From positions 124,001 through 188,000 of the forward strand of contig NZ_FMUH01000004.1 in assembly GCF_900101025.1 (NCBI RefSeq): a stretch of DNA of 64,000 nt, in the 5' to 3' direction. Source of the stretch: Klenkia marina (lineage in GTDB: Bacteria; Actinomycetota; Actinomycetes; Mycobacteriales; Geodermatophilaceae). Under the pieces are notes generated by a model that had not been told where the DNA came from, made no database searches, and saw nothing but the letters and a program-made list of their open reading frames with translations. Both the position numbers and the translations under genes were made by a program. Shown here in pieces: positions 34,878-44,842 of this stretch (position 1 is the first letter of the stretch; each line of letters opens with the position of its first letter).

Positions 34878-37800
34878 CTACTGCGCGAAGGCGCGGCGGA
34901 CCAGGTCCTTCTGCTCGGCCTCGTGCACCTTGGCCGAACCGACCGCGGGGCTCGCGGAGGCCTTGCGGCTCACCACGGACAGCGTCTTCCCGGCCGGCAG
35001 CTCGGCGGGCAGGTTGACCGCCATGAACTGCCAGGCACCCATGTTGGCCGGCTCCTCCTGCACCCACACGACCTCGGCGGCGTTCGGGTACCGCTCCAGC
35101 GCCTGCACCAGCTCGCTGGTGGGCAGCGGGTAGAGCTGCTCGACCCGCACGACCGCGACGTCGTCGGTGCCCTCGGCCTCGCGGGCGGCGAGCAGGTCGT
35201 AGGCGACCTTGCCGCTGCACAGCAGCACCCGGCGCACGGCGGCGTCCTCCAGCGGCTCCCCACCCACGCCCGGGTCGCCCAGCACGGGACGGAAGCGCTC
35301 GTCGGTGAAGTCCTCGACCGCGCTGACCGCGGCCTTGGCGCGCAGCAGCGACTTGGGGGTGAAGACCACCAGCGGGCGGTGGGTCTCCGACAGCGCCTGG
35401 CGGCGCAGCAGGTGGAAGTAGTTCGCCGGGGTCGAGCAGTTGGCGACGGTCATGTTGTTCTCGGCGCACATCTGCAGGAACCGCTCGGGCCGGCCGCTGG
35501 AGTGGTCGGGGCCCTGGCCCTCGAGGCCGTGCGGGAGGAGCAGGACGACACCCGACCGCTGGCCCCACTTGGCCTCGCCCGAGGAGATGAACTCGTCGAT
35601 GATCAGCTGCGCACCGTCGACGAAGTCGCCGAACTGGGCCTCCCACAGCACCAGCGCCTCGGGGCGGGCCACGGAGTACCCGTACTCGAACCCGACCGCG
35701 GCGTACTCGCTGAGCAGCGAGTCGTAGACGAAGAAGCGCGCCTGGTCGTCGGAGAGGTTCGCGATCGGCGTGTACTCCTTGGCGTCCTCGCGGTCGATGA
35801 GCACCGAGTGCCGCTGCACGAAGGTGCCGCGGCGGGAGTCCTGCCCGGCCAGCCGGACCGGCACGCCCTGCATGAGCAGCGAACCGAAGGCCAGCAGCTC
35901 GCCCATGGCCCAGTCGATGCCGCCCTCGCTGACCATGGCGGCCCGGCGCTCGAGCATCTTCTGCAGCTTGGGGTGGACGGTGAAGTCCTGCGGCAGCGAG
36001 ACGTGGGCGTCGCCGATGGCCTTGAGCACCTCGGCGGTGATCGCGGTCTTGGCCGACTCCGAGGGGCGCTGGTCGACCGGGCGCACCTGCTTGGAGGAGT
36101 CCTGCGCGTCGTGGGTCTCGGCGAAGGCCCGCTCGAGCTGCCCGCGGTAGTCCTTCAGGGCCTCCTCGGCCTCGGCGAGGGTGATGTCGCCACGACCCAC
36201 CAGCGCCTCGGTGTAGAGCTTCCGGACCGAGCGCTTGCGGTCGATGATGTCGTACATCAACGGCTGGGTCATCGAGGGGTCGTCGCCCTCGTTGTGGCCG
36301 CGGCGGCGGTAGCAGACCATGTCGATGACGACGTCCTTGCGGAACGCCTGGCGGTAGTCGACGGCCAGCCGTGCGACCCGGACGCACGCCTCGGGGTCGT
36401 CGCCGTTCACGTGGAAGACCGGAGCACCGATCATCCGGGCGACGTCGGTGGAGTAGAGGCTGGAGCGGGCCGCGGCCGGGCTGGTGGTGAAGCCGACCTG
36501 GTTGTTGACCACGACGTGCACCGTGCCGCCGGTGCGGTAGCCGCGCAGCTGCGAGAGGTTGAGGGTCTCGGCGACCACACCCTGGCCGGCGAACGCGCTG
36601 TCGCCGTGCAGCAGCACGGGCAGCACGGTGAAGCCGTCGTTGCCCTTGTCCAGCATGTCCTGCTTCGCCCGCACGATGCCCTCGAGCACGGGGTTGACCG
36701 CCTCGAGGTGGCTCGGGTTGGAGGTCAGCGAGACGGTGATGCCGGCATCGCGCGAGGGGTGCTGGAAGTGGCCGGTGGCGCCGAGGTGGTACTTGACGTC
36801 GCCGGACCCCTGCACCGTGCCCGGGTCGATGTTGCCCTCGAACTCGCCGAAGATCTTGGAGTAGGGCTTCTGCAGCACGTTGGCCAGCACGTTCAGCCGG
36901 CCGCGGTGCGGCATGCCGATGGCGACCTCGTCGAGCTCGTACTCGGTGGAGGCGACCAGCACCTCGTCGAGCAGCGGGATGACCGACTCGCCGCCCTCGA
37001 GGGAGAACCGCTTCTGCCCGACGTACTTGGTCTGCAGGAACGTCTCGAAGGCCTCGGCGGCGTTGAGCCGGCTCAGCACGTGCTTCTGCTTGGCCCGGTC
37101 AGGGGCGTCGTGCTTGACCTCGATGCGCTTCTGGAGCCACTCGCGCTCCTCGGGGTCGGTGATGTGCATGTACTCGATGCCGACCGTGCGGCAGTACGAG
37201 TTGCGCAGGACGCCGAGGACGTCGCGCAGCGGCATCACCTTCTCGCCGGCGAACCCGCCGACCGGGAACTGCCGGTCGAGGTCCCACAGCGTGAGGCCGT
37301 GCCGGGTGATGTCGAGGTCGGGGTGCGTGCGCACCTTGAACTCGAGGGGGTCGGTGTCGGCCATGAGGTGCCCGTTGCGCCGGTAGGCCTCGATGAGCTC
37401 GACGACCCGGGCACCCTTGTCGATCTGGCCCTCGTGCCGGACGGTGACGTCGGGCACCCAGCGGACCGGCTCGTAGGGGATGCGCAGCGAGGCGAAGACG
37501 CCGTCGTAGAAGCCGTCCTCGCCCAGCAGCAGCCCGTGCAGCCGGCGCAGGAAGTCCCCGGACTGCGCGCCCTGGATGATCCGGTGGTCGTAGGTCGAGG
37601 TCAGCGTGATCGTCTTGGCGACCGCGAGGTCGGTGAGCGTCTCGGGGCTCATGCCCTGGAACTCGGCCGGGTAGTCCATCGCGCCGACGCCGACGATCGT
37701 GCCCTGGCCGGTGGTCAACCGGGGGACCGAGCGGTTGGTGCCGACCGTGCCGGGGTTGGTCAGGCTGACCGTGGTGCCGGTGAAGTCGTCCATCGTCAGC

Positions 37801-38708
37801 TTGCCGCCGCGGGCGCGCCGGATGACGTCCTCGTAGGCGCCCCAGAAGGCGGCGAAGTCCATCTCCTCGGCGGCCTTGATGTTGGCCACGACGAGGGAGC
37901 GCGAGCCGTCGGCCTTGGGGAGGTCGATGGCCAGGCCGAAGTTGACGTGCTCGGGCTGCACGACGTGGGGCTTGCCGTCGACCTCGGCGAACGCGGCGTT
38001 CATCTCGGGGAAGTCGTCGAGCGCGCGCACCAGGGCGTAGCCGATGAGGTGGGTGAAGGACACCTTGCCCCCGCGGGAGCGGGCGAGGTGGTTGTTGATC
38101 ACGATGCGGTTGTCGACCAGCATCTTGGCCGGCACGGCGCGCACGCTGGTGGCGGTGGGCACCGTCAGCGAGGCGTTCATGTTCTTCACGACGCTGGCGG
38201 CGGCGCCGCGCAGGACGGTGCGCTGCGGGCCCTCGGAGGCGGCGGGGGCGGGCTTCTCGGCGGGCTTCACGGGCTTCTCCTGGGGGGCCGGCGCGGCGGC
38301 GGGGGCAGACGGCGCCGGGGTGGCGGGCTGCTTCTGCGCAGCCGGTGCGGCGGGGGCGGCGGGGGCTGCCGGGGCTGGCTGGGCTGCCGGCTCCGGGGTC
38401 CGCTGCGCGGGGGCCTGCTGTGCAGGGGCCTTGGGGGCCGGGGCCTGCTGGGCTGGGGCCTGCTGGACTGGGGCTTGCGGGGCAGCGGCCTGCGGGGCAG
38501 GAGCCGTCGCTGCGGCCGCCTGCTGGGCGGCCGGTGCGACGTCGGCGGCCGGCTTGTAGTCGTCGAAGAAGTCGTGCCAGGCCTGGTCGACGCTCCCCGG
38601 GTCGGCGAGGTACTGCTGGTACATCTCCTCGACCAGCCACTCGTTGGTGCCGAATCCGGCCGCCGCGGAGGACGTCGCCGAGGACTGGGATGAGTTCACG
38701 CTTGACAC
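34878..38708 (-). CDS. kgd: Multifunctional 2-oxoglutarate decarboxylase/dehydrogenase E1-E2 (Kgd)
   Basis: 1276 aa. Order: N-terminal E1 helix ([20 protein letters not shown]), an Ala/Pro/Gln linker (about 58-125), an E2 succinyltransferase-like core (about 135-360, [17 protein letters not shown]) without a lipoyl domain, then the ThDP-dependent E1 (about 400-1276) with [17 protein letters not shown] and [17 protein letters not shown]. It makes succinate semialdehyde or, with lipoylated E2 and E3, succinyl-CoA. In mycobacteria it is controlled by GarA; no garA is here. A succinate-semialdehyde dehydrogenase lies at 16794. GTG 38708 begins the gene; an in-frame GTG at 38699 is close by. Confidence 0.97.
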   Translation of the reverse strand: MSSVNSSQSSATSSAAAGFGTNEWLVEEMYQQYLADPGSVDQAWHDFFDDYKPAADVAPAAQQAAAATAPAPQAAAPQAPVQQAPAQQAPAPKAPAQQAPAQRTPEPAAQPAPAAPAAPAAPAAQKQPATPAPSAPAAAPAPQEKPVKPAEKPAPAASEGPQRTVLRGAAASVVKNMNASLTVPTATSVRAVPAKMLVDNRIVINNHLARSRGGKVSFTHLIGYALVRALDDFPEMNAAFAEVDGKPHVVQPEHVNFGLAIDLPKADGSRSLVVANIKAAEEMDFAAFWGAYEDVIRRARGGKLTMDDFTGTTVSLTNPGTVGTNRSVPRLTTGQGTIVGVGAMDYPAEFQGMSPETLTDLAVAKTITLTSTYDHRIIQGAQSGDFLRRLHGLLLGEDGFYDGVFASLRIPYEPVRWVPDVTVRHEGQIDKGARVVELIEAYRRNGHLMADTDPLEFKVRTHPDLDITRHGLTLWDLDRQFPVGGFAGEKVMPLRDVLGVLRNSYCRTVGIEYMHITDPEEREWLQKRIEVKHDAPDRAKQKHVLSRLNAAEAFETFLQTKYVGQKRFSLEGGESVIPLLDEVLVASTEYELDEVAIGMPHRGRLNVLANVLQKPYSKIFGEFEGNIDPGTVQGSGDVKYHLGATGHFQHPSRDAGITVSLTSNPSHLEAVNPVLEGIVRAKQDMLDKGNDGFTVLPVLLHGDSAFAGQGVVAETLNLSQLRGYRTGGTVHVVVNNQVGFTTSPAAARSSLYSTDVARMIGAPVFHVNGDDPEACVRVARLAVDYRQAFRKDVVIDMVCYRRRGHNEGDDPSMTQPLMYDIIDRKRSVRKLYTEALVGRGDITLAEAEEALKDYRGQLERAFAETHDAQDSSKQVRPVDQRPSESAKTAITAEVLKAIGDAHVSLPQDFTVHPKLQKMLERRAAMVSEGGIDWAMGELLAFGSLLMQGVPVRLAGQDSRRGTFVQRHSVLIDREDAKEYTPIANLSDDQARFFVYDSLLSEYAAVGFEYGYSVARPEALVLWEAQFGDFVDGAQLIIDEFISSGEAKWGQRSGVVLLLPHGLEGQGPDHSSGRPERFLQMCAENNMTVANCSTPANYFHLLRRQALSETHRPLVVFTPKSLLRAKAAVSAVEDFTDERFRPVLGDPGVGGEPLEDAAVRRVLLCSGKVAYDLLAAREAEGTDDVAVVRVEQLYPLPTSELVQALERYPNAAEVVWVQEEPANMGAWQFMAVNLPAELPAGKTLSVVSRKASASPAVGSAKVHEAEQKDLVRRAFAQ

Positions 38709-38756
38709 GGGGTCGAGTGCCTTCTTCGTCTGTGGACGTCGTTGGACCGGTGGTCG

Positions 38757-38789
38757 ATGCTACCGGCCGGAACGGGCCGGGGCCGTCAA
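38757..38789 (-). promoter_or_regulatory. Candidate kgd promoter
   Basis: On the minus strand TTGACG (38789-38784) and TAGCAT (38762-38757) are separated by 21 bp, slightly longer than ideal, about 48 bp before the kgd start. Confidence 0.4.
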
Positions 38790-38839
38790 CGAGGTGATCC
38801 CGCTGACGTGCTCCGGCTCACGTACGGCCGGGTCCTGCG

Positions 38840-39691
38840 CTAGTCATCGGCAGGGGAGTGCTCCAGCAGGTCGACCAGTGCGTCCTGCGGGGTGGGGGTG
38901 CCGTCGCCGGCCGCCCGGTCGCGGGCCGCGGCCACCCGGGCGATGTCCAGCGCGGTGGCGCCGTCGGAGGTGGTGGCCTCCCGGTCGGCGCCGGCGGCGA
39001 GCAGGGCCCGTACGGACTCGAGGTGGCCGACCTCGACGGCGGCGTGCAGGGCGGTGCGCCCGGTCTCGGGGTCGCGCCGGTCGACGCGGGCACCGGCGGT
39101 GAGCAGCTGCTGCACGATCTCCGGCTGCCCGGCGTGCGCTGCGGCCAGCAGCGCGCCGTCGTCGGGGTCGGCACCGCGGTCGAGCAGCAGCTGCACCGCG
39201 GAAGCGGAACCGCCGAGGGCGGCGAACTGCAGCAGCGAGGTCTCGGCGTCGTCGTGGACCGAGGACTCCCCGGAGTCCAGCCGGGCGGCCAGCCGAGCGG
39301 TGTCGCCGAGGTAGGCCGCGGCGGCGCCGTCGGGCTGGGCGCCGCGGGCCAGCAGGGGGTCCACGAGCTCGGGGGCGTGGTCGAGGGCGACGTGCAGCGG
39401 GGTGCGGTCGTGCTCGGTGCGGGCCTCCAGGTCGGCCCCGGCCTCCAGCAGGGCGTCGACGACGTCGCCGCGGCCCTCGGCCACCGCGACGTGCAGCGGG
39501 GTCCAGCCGTCCTGGCCGGCCCGCTCGACGGTGGCCGACAGCAGGCGCGGCTGGGCGCGCACGGCGGTGCGGACGGCCTCGGTGTCGCCGGCCGCGACCA
39601 GCCCGGCCAGCCGCTGGGCGGTCATCCGCAGCGCCCGCAGCTCCCCGGTGCTGGGGCCGGGGGTGGCCGTGGTCGGCGTCTGCTCGGTCAT
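38840..39691 (-). CDS. Ankyrin-repeat protein
   Basis: 283 aa made of about six ankyrin repeats between residues 30 and 260 (for example GWTPLHVAVAEGRGDVVDAL and GRTALHAAVEVGHLESVRAL). No signal peptide or catalytic domain. It probably acts as a protein-binding scaffold; the partner is unknown. It ends 131 bp upstream of kgd and may be transcribed separately, because the kgd promoter motifs lie between. Confidence 0.9.
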   Translation of the reverse strand: MTEQTPTTATPGPSTGELRALRMTAQRLAGLVAAGDTEAVRTAVRAQPRLLSATVERAGQDGWTPLHVAVAEGRGDVVDALLEAGADLEARTEHDRTPLHVALDHAPELVDPLLARGAQPDGAAAAYLGDTARLAARLDSGESSVHDDAETSLLQFAALGGSASAVQLLLDRGADPDDGALLAAAHAGQPEIVQQLLTAGARVDRRDPETGRTALHAAVEVGHLESVRALLAAGADREATTSDGATALDIARVAAARDRAAGDGTPTPQDALVDLLEHSPADD

Positions 39692-39745
39692 CGGTGCACC
39701 CTCATCGCTCGTCGTTCGCGGTCTCGCGGTGGCCCGGCCCGGGGG

Positions 39746-40513
39746 TCAGACCACGTCGCGGCGCACGGCCAGGACGGTCCCCAGCACGGCGGCGACCAGA
39801 CCGTATCCGAGGAGCAGCAGCCCGCCCTGCCAGGCGGTCAGGAGATCGATCCCACCGCCACCGCCCGTGCCGGTCATCGCGGCCAGCGCCCCGCCGGGGA
39901 GGAAGCGGTAGGCGTCGGCGGTGGCCGGGATGCTGGCGATGATCGACTCGACGACGAACAGGTACACCAGCGAACCGACGACCGCGCCGACCTGGTTGCG
40001 CACCAGGGCGCCGACGCCGACGCCGATGACGGCGAACACGACCAGCGCCAGGCCGGACCGGCCCAGGGTGCCCAGGGTGTCGGCCGTCCAGTCGGGGGCC
40101 GCGCCGCGGGCGCTGCCGTAGCCGGAGGCGACCGCCACGGTGACGGCCACGACCACGGCCGCGACGGCGACGCCGGCGACCGCGTAGGCCAGGAGCTTGG
40201 CCACCACGACCCGGCCCCGCCGGGGCGTGACGAGGAACGTGGGGGTCGCGGTGCGGTGCCGGTACTCCTGGGTCATGCCGATGATGCCCAGCACCAGCGG
40301 GATGACCGCGACCTGGGCGGGGACGCCGGCGACCACCTCGGTGAACTCGGGGGAGCCCACCGGCGGGAGGCCGTTCTGGGCGCCGGCCAGCGCGGTGAAC
40401 AGCGCGGTGAAGCCACCACCCATGAGGGCGGCGACCAGCAGGAGCCAGAAGAAGACCTTGGTGCTGAGCAGCTTGGTCCACTCGGCGCGGACGAGGTCGA
40501 CAGCGGCGTTCAC
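39746..40513 (-). CDS. ABC-2 type transporter permease
   Basis: 255 aa with six predicted membrane segments. The N-terminus RAEWTKLLSTKVFFWLLL and GMTQEYRHRTATPTFLVTPRRG are typical of ABC-2 permeases next to multidrug-type ATPases. The GTG start overlaps the ATPase stop by 4 bp. Substrate unknown. Confidence 0.92.
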   Translation of the reverse strand: MNAAVDLVRAEWTKLLSTKVFFWLLLVAALMGGGFTALFTALAGAQNGLPPVGSPEFTEVVAGVPAQVAVIPLVLGIIGMTQEYRHRTATPTFLVTPRRGRVVVAKLLAYAVAGVAVAAVVVAVTVAVASGYGSARGAAPDWTADTLGTLGRSGLALVVFAVIGVGVGALVRNQVGAVVGSLVYLFVVESIIASIPATADAYRFLPGGALAAMTGTGGGGGIDLLTAWQGGLLLLGYGLVAAVLGTVLAVRRDVV

Positions 40514-41454
40514 GAGGCGCTCCCCGAGGTGGCGGCGTACTGCTCGGCGCCGGCGGTGAGCCGGAAGTAGACCTCTTCGAGGCCGGAGGTGCGGGCGGAG
40601 AGCTCGTGCAGCTCGACCCCGGCGACGAAGGCCCGGTGGCCGATCTCGTCGGTGGTCAGCCCGGACACCTGGAGGGCGCCGGGCCCGGCGGTGGTGACCG
40701 CGACCCCGGGTCCGGCCACGGCCGCGGCCAGGGCGTCGGCCTGCGGGGTGCGCACGGTGACGGTGCCGGCCGATTCCCGGCGCAGCTCGTCCAGGCTGCC
40801 CTCGCGGACCAGCTTGCCCGCGCCCACGATCACGACGCGGTCGGCGGTCTGCTCGACCTCGGAGAGCAGGTGCGAGGAGATGAGCACGGTGCGGCCCTCG
40901 TCGTGGGCCAGGTGCCGCAGGAACCCGCGCAGCCACTGGATGCCCTCGGGGTCCAGGCCGTTGGCCGGCTCGTCGAGCACCAGCACCCGGGGGTCGCCGA
41001 GCAGGGCGGTGGCCAACCCGAGCCGCTGGCGCATGCCCAGGGAGTAGTTGCCGGCCTTGCGGCGGGCGGCGGGGGTCAGCCCGACGCGGGCGAGCACCTC
41101 GTCGGCGCGGCTGGCCGGCAGGCCGGCGGCCCGGCAGTAGACGCGCAGGTGGTCGCGGCCGCTGCGGCCGGGGTGGAACGCGGTCTCCAGGACGGCGCCC
41201 ACGTGGCGTGCCGGCTGCCGCAGCGCAGCGTAGGGCGTGCCGCCGATCGTGGTGGTGCCGCGGTCGGGGGTGATGAGCCCGAGCGCCATGCGCAGGGTGG
41301 TGGTCTTCCCGGCGCCGTTGGGGCCGAGGAACCCGGTGACCTGGCCGGGCTCGACGGTGAAGCTCAGGGAGTCCACGGCGGTCACGGAGCCGAAGGTCTT
41401 GGTGAGGCCACGGACCTCCACCCGACCCGGGTCCGGTGCTGTCTCGGTGCTGAT
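40510..41454 (-). CDS. ABC transporter ATP-binding protein (DrrA-like)
   Basis: About 314 aa. Walker A GPNGAGKTTTLRMAL, signature YSLGMRQRLGLATAL, Walker B RVLVLDEPANGLDP and switch His in ISSHLLSEVEQ. The C-terminal ~80 residues form the extra domain of drug-exporter ATPases. Start is uncertain: a strong GAGGAGG (41459-41465) stands 4 bp before ATC 41454, giving STETAPDPG as the N-terminus. The only upstream ATG (41493) has no ribosome-binding site and would place that motif inside the gene. Confidence 0.9.
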   Translation of the reverse strand: MSTETAPDPGRVEVRGLTKTFGSVTAVDSLSFTVEPGQVTGFLGPNGAGKTTTLRMALGLITPDRGTTTIGGTPYAALRQPARHVGAVLETAFHPGRSGRDHLRVYCRAAGLPASRADEVLARVGLTPAARRKAGNYSLGMRQRLGLATALLGDPRVLVLDEPANGLDPEGIQWLRGFLRHLAHDEGRTVLISSHLLSEVEQTADRVVIVGAGKLVREGSLDELRRESAGTVTVRTPQADALAAAVAGPGVAVTTAGPGALQVSGLTTDEIGHRAFVAGVELHELSARTSGLEEVYFRLTAGAEQYAATSGSAS

Positions 41455-41569
41455 GACGCCTCCTCGGTGGTGCCGCCGACCGGCGGTGCCCATCCAACCG
41501 CACCGGCCGGTACCGGAATCACCTGTGACCGGCGGACACACCTGGCGGGCGGGCCGTGCCGCGGTCCGC

Positions 41570-41581
41570 TACGTTCCGCCT
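41570..41581 (+). promoter_or_regulatory. Leaderless-type -10 box of the universal stress protein gene
   Basis: TACGTT (41570-41575) followed by 6 bp and GTG 41582; no ribosome-binding site. Confidence 0.5.
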
Positions 41582-42040
41582 GTGACTGCCTATCGCACCG
41601 TCGTGGTCGGCACCGACGGCTCGGAGTCCTCGCTGCGCGCGGTGACCCGGGCCGGCGCCCTCGCGGGGGCGTGCGGGGCCACCCTGGTCATCGCCTGCGC
41701 CTACCTGCCCACCGACCCCGACGACCGCGAGGTCCGCGGGGCCGCCGACGTCCTGAAGGACGAGGCCTACCAGGTCATGGGCTCCTCCCCGGCCGAGGAG
41801 ACCGTCCGCACGGCGTACGAGCGGGCCTCGGCCGCCGGGGCCGGGGACGTGCGCACCGTCGCCGTCGTGGGCTCGCCGGTCGAGGCGCTGCTCGACGTCG
41901 TCCGGCGCGAGTCCGCCGACCTGCTGGTCGTCGGCAACCGCGGGTTGGCCGGCATCAAGGGGCGGCTGCTGGGCTCGGTCCCGGCCGACGCCACGCGACG
42001 GTCGTCGGTGGACGTGCTCGTCGTGCACACCACGGACTGA
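41582..42040 (+). CDS. Universal stress protein (UspA family)
   Basis: 152 aa, one Usp domain. It begins VVVGTDGSESSLRAV and holds the ATP-binding pattern GNRGLAGIKGRLLGSVP (G-2X-G-9X-G-S). It likely binds ATP and responds to stress. The stop codon overlaps the CTG that seems to start the cyclase gene, so the two are probably one unit. Confidence 0.93.
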   Translation: MTAYRTVVVGTDGSESSLRAVTRAGALAGACGATLVIACAYLPTDPDDREVRGAADVLKDEAYQVMGSSPAEETVRTAYERASAAGAGDVRTVAVVGSPVEALLDVVRRESADLLVVGNRGLAGIKGRLLGSVPADATRRSSVDVLVVHTTD

Positions 42041-43107
42041 CGCAGGACCCGACCCTGGACGCCGTCCCCGACGCCCGTGCGGCGCTGGACCGCCTGCTGC
42101 TGGGCGGCCCGCGGCGCTGGACGCGGGCGGAGGTGGCCCAGCGGGCCGGGGTGGACCCCGAGCGCACGCAGCGGCTGTGGCGGGCCCTGGGCTTCGCCGA
42201 CGTGGGCGACGACGAGGAGGTCTTCACCGACGCCGACGTCGAGGCCCTCACGACCCTCGGGGCGCTGATCGACTCGGGCTTCGTCGACCAGGACAGCGAG
42301 GCCTCGGTGGCCCGGGCGATCGGGCAGTCGCTGTCGCGGCTGGCCGACTGGCAGACCGACATGCTCGCCGCGCTGCTGCGGGACCGCCTCGACGACGCCG
42401 TCGACACCGTGCGGGCGGCCGAGCTGCTGCTGCCGCTGCTGCGGGAGGTGCAGGACTACGTGTGGCGTCGGCACCTGTCGGCCAACGCCGAACGGTTGCT
42501 GGCGGCCGACCCCGGGGCGGCGGTCGACCGGCGGGAGCTGGCCGTCGGGTTCGCCGACCTGGTCGGCTACACCTCCCGCAGCCGCGGGATGGGCGGGCGC
42601 GAGCTGGGCGCCATGGTCGAGGACTTCGAGGGGCTGGCCGCCGACCTGGTCGCCCGGCACCACGGCCGGGTGGTGAAGACCGTCGGCGACGGTGTGCTCT
42701 TCACCTGCACCTCGGCGGTCGACGCCGTCGAGATCGGGCTGCGCATGCCCGACGAGTGGGCCGCGTCCGACCGGCCGCCGTTGCGGGTGGGGGCGGCCTT
42801 CGGGCCGGTGCTGACCCGCCTGGGCGACGTCTACTCGCCGGTGGTGAACCTGGCCAGCCGGCTGACCTCGCTGGCCCGGCCGGGCACCCTGCTGGTCGAC
42901 CAGGACCTCGCCCGGTCCCTGCGCGGGCTGCGTCCCTACCGCGTCCGCCCGCTGCGCCGGGTGTCGGTGCGCGGCTACGACCACCTGCAGCCCTGGCTGG
43001 TCCGCCGACGTCCCGGTGCCCCGGCCCCCGGCGAGGACACCGGCCCCTTCGAGGACTTCCTCGACGACTACGCGGACGACGTCCTCGGCGAGACCACGGG
43101 TCCCTGA
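42037..43107 (+). CDS. Class III adenylate/guanylate cyclase with N-terminal MerR-like regulatory domain
   Basis: 356 aa if it begins at CTG 42037. Residues ~12-60 form a helix-turn-helix-like regulatory domain (WTRAEVAQRAGVDPERTQRLW), and ~165-310 a class III cyclase domain: metal Asp residues in VGFADLVGYT and TVGDGVLF, and VVNLASRL for the transition-state Asn/Arg. It makes cAMP or cGMP. There is no ATG, GTG or TTG in frame before GTG 42130, which would cut into the regulatory domain; hence the CTG proposal (CTGA overlap with usp). Confidence 0.85.
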   Translation: MTQDPTLDAVPDARAALDRLLLGGPRRWTRAEVAQRAGVDPERTQRLWRALGFADVGDDEEVFTDADVEALTTLGALIDSGFVDQDSEASVARAIGQSLSRLADWQTDMLAALLRDRLDDAVDTVRAAELLLPLLREVQDYVWRRHLSANAERLLAADPGAAVDRRELAVGFADLVGYTSRSRGMGGRELGAMVEDFEGLAADLVARHHGRVVKTVGDGVLFTCTSAVDAVEIGLRMPDEWAASDRPPLRVGAAFGPVLTRLGDVYSPVVNLASRLTSLARPGTLLVDQDLARSLRGLRPYRVRPLRRVSVRGYDHLQPWLVRRRPGAPAPGEDTGPFEDFLDDYADDVLGETTGP

Positions 43108-43201
43108 CGAGCGGGGGGCCGCAGGCCTCCCCGAGGAAGGGCGGGTGGGCTCAGCGGAGCCGGGACGGCACCTGACCGCGGTCGGAGCGCGCAGCGCGAC
43201 A

Positions 43202-44842
43202 ATGTGCACCGTGAGCGCAACGCTGGTCGCCCGAGGCCTGGCCGCCGGGCACGGCACCAAGGTCCTGTTCGCCGGCCTCGACCTGGTCGTGGCCCCCGGC
43301 GACGTCGTCGGGCTGGTCGGGGTGAACGGGGCGGGCAAGTCGACCCTGCTGCGCACCCTGGCCGGCCTGCTCCCGGCCGAGGAGGGCGGGATCAGCCTGT
43401 CCCCGCCCTCGGCGACGGTCGGGTACCTGCCGCAGGAGCACGAGCGCCGCGACGGCGAGACCGTGCTGGGGGCGTTGGCCCGGCGCACCGGGGTCGCCCG
43501 GGCCCAGCGGGAGATGGACGACGCGCTGGCGGCCCTGACCGCCGGCACCCCCGACGACGGGTATGCCGACGCCCTCGAGCGCTGGCTGGCCCTGGGCGGC
43601 GCCGACCTGGACGACCGCGTCGCGGAGGTGCTGGCCTCGGTGGCCCCCGGCGTCGCCGCGGATGCACCGATGACCGGGCTCAGCGGCGGGCAGGCGGCCC
43701 GGGTGGGGCTGGCCGCGCTGCTGCTGTCCCGCTACGACGTCCTGCTGCTCGACGAGCCCACCAACGACCTGGACCTGGCCGGGCTCGACCAGCTCGAGTC
43801 CTTCGTGCGGGGCCTGCGCACCGGGGTCGTGCTGGTCAGCCACGACCGCGAGTTCCTCGCCCGCACGGTCACCCGGGTGGTCGAGCTCGACCTCGCCCAG
43901 CAGCTGGTGCGGGTGCACGACGGCGGCTACGAGGCGTACCTGGTCGAGCGCGAGGTCGCCCGTCGGCACGCCCGCGAGGAGTACGAGGAGTTCGCCGACA
44001 CCAAGGCCGGGCTCGAGGCGCGCGCCCGCATGCAGAAGAACTGGATGGCCAAGGGCGTCCGCGACTCGATCAAGAAGAGCAAGGACGGCGACAAGCACAT
44101 CAAGGCCGCCCAGCGGGCCTCGTCGGAGAAGCAGGCCGCGAAGGCCAAGCAGACCCAGCGGATAATCGAGCGGCTCGACGTCGTCGAGGAGCCCCGCAAG
44201 GAGTGGGAGCTGCGCATGGAGATCGCCGCGGCGCCACGGGCCGGCGCGGTGGTGGCCACCCTGCGCGGCGCGGTGGTGCGGCGCGGTGGTTTCCAGCTCG
44301 GTCCGGTGGACCTGCAGGTCGACTGGGGCGACCGGCTGGCCATCACCGGCGGCAACGGCGCGGGCAAGTCGACGCTGCTGGCCGCGCTGCTCGGCCGGGC
44401 CGAGCTCGCGGAGGGGACGGCGTCGCTGGGGTCGGGTGTGCGCCTCGGGGAGGTCGACCAGGCCCGCCGCAGCTTCCTGGGCGACCTGCCGCTGTCGGCC
44501 GCCTTCGGTGCCGAGGTGCCCGACCTCCCCGACGCCGAGGTGCGCACCCTGCTGGCGAAGTTCGGCCTGCGGGCCGACCACGTGGTGCGCCCGGCGGGCT
44601 CCTTGAGCCCGGGGGAGCGCACCCGGGCGGCGCTGGCGCTGCTGCAGGCCCGCGGGGTGAACGTGCTGGTGCTCGACGAGCCCACCAACCACCTCGACCT
44701 GCCGGCCATCGAGCAGCTCGAGCAGGCGCTGGCCGACTACACCGGCACGCTGCTGCTGGTCACCCACGACCGCCGCATGCTCGACGCGGTGGCGGTCACC
44801 CGCCGCTTGTCGGTCAGCGGGGGGCGGGTGTCCGAGGGCTGA
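43202..44842 (+). CDS. ABC-F family ATPase (translation factor type)
   Basis: 546 aa, two ABC domains with no membrane part. Walker A GVNGAGKSTLL and GGNGAGKSTLL, signatures LSGGQAARVGL and LSPGERTRAAL, Walker B LLLDEPTNDLD and LVLDEPTNHLD, and a charged inter-domain linker (about 255-320, QKNWMAKGVRDSIKKSKDGD). ABC-F proteins act on the ribosome, either as general factors or antibiotic protection; which applies is unclear. GTG 43211 is an alternative start. Overlaps the convergent acyltransferase by 29 bp. Confidence 0.92.
   Translation: MCTVSATLVARGLAAGHGTKVLFAGLDLVVAPGDVVGLVGVNGAGKSTLLRTLAGLLPAEEGGISLSPPSATVGYLPQEHERRDGETVLGALARRTGVARAQREMDDALAALTAGTPDDGYADALERWLALGGADLDDRVAEVLASVAPGVAADAPMTGLSGGQAARVGLAALLLSRYDVLLLDEPTNDLDLAGLDQLESFVRGLRTGVVLVSHDREFLARTVTRVVELDLAQQLVRVHDGGYEAYLVEREVARRHAREEYEEFADTKAGLEARARMQKNWMAKGVRDSIKKSKDGDKHIKAAQRASSEKQAAKAKQTQRIIERLDVVEEPRKEWELRMEIAAAPRAGAVVATLRGAVVRRGGFQLGPVDLQVDWGDRLAITGGNGAGKSTLLAALLGRAELAEGTASLGSGVRLGEVDQARRSFLGDLPLSAAFGAEVPDLPDAEVRTLLAKFGLRADHVVRPAGSLSPGERTRAALALLQARGVNVLVLDEPTNHLDLPAIEQLEQALADYTGTLLLVTHDRRMLDAVAVTRRLSVSGGRVSEG

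Noticed and set aside
34587-38693. A 1368-codon open frame on the plus strand opposite kgd
   Set aside because: It mirrors kgd, which has complete family motifs. The antisense frame has repetitive Leu/Val/Gly/Asp composition typical of high-GC shadow frames and no start context.
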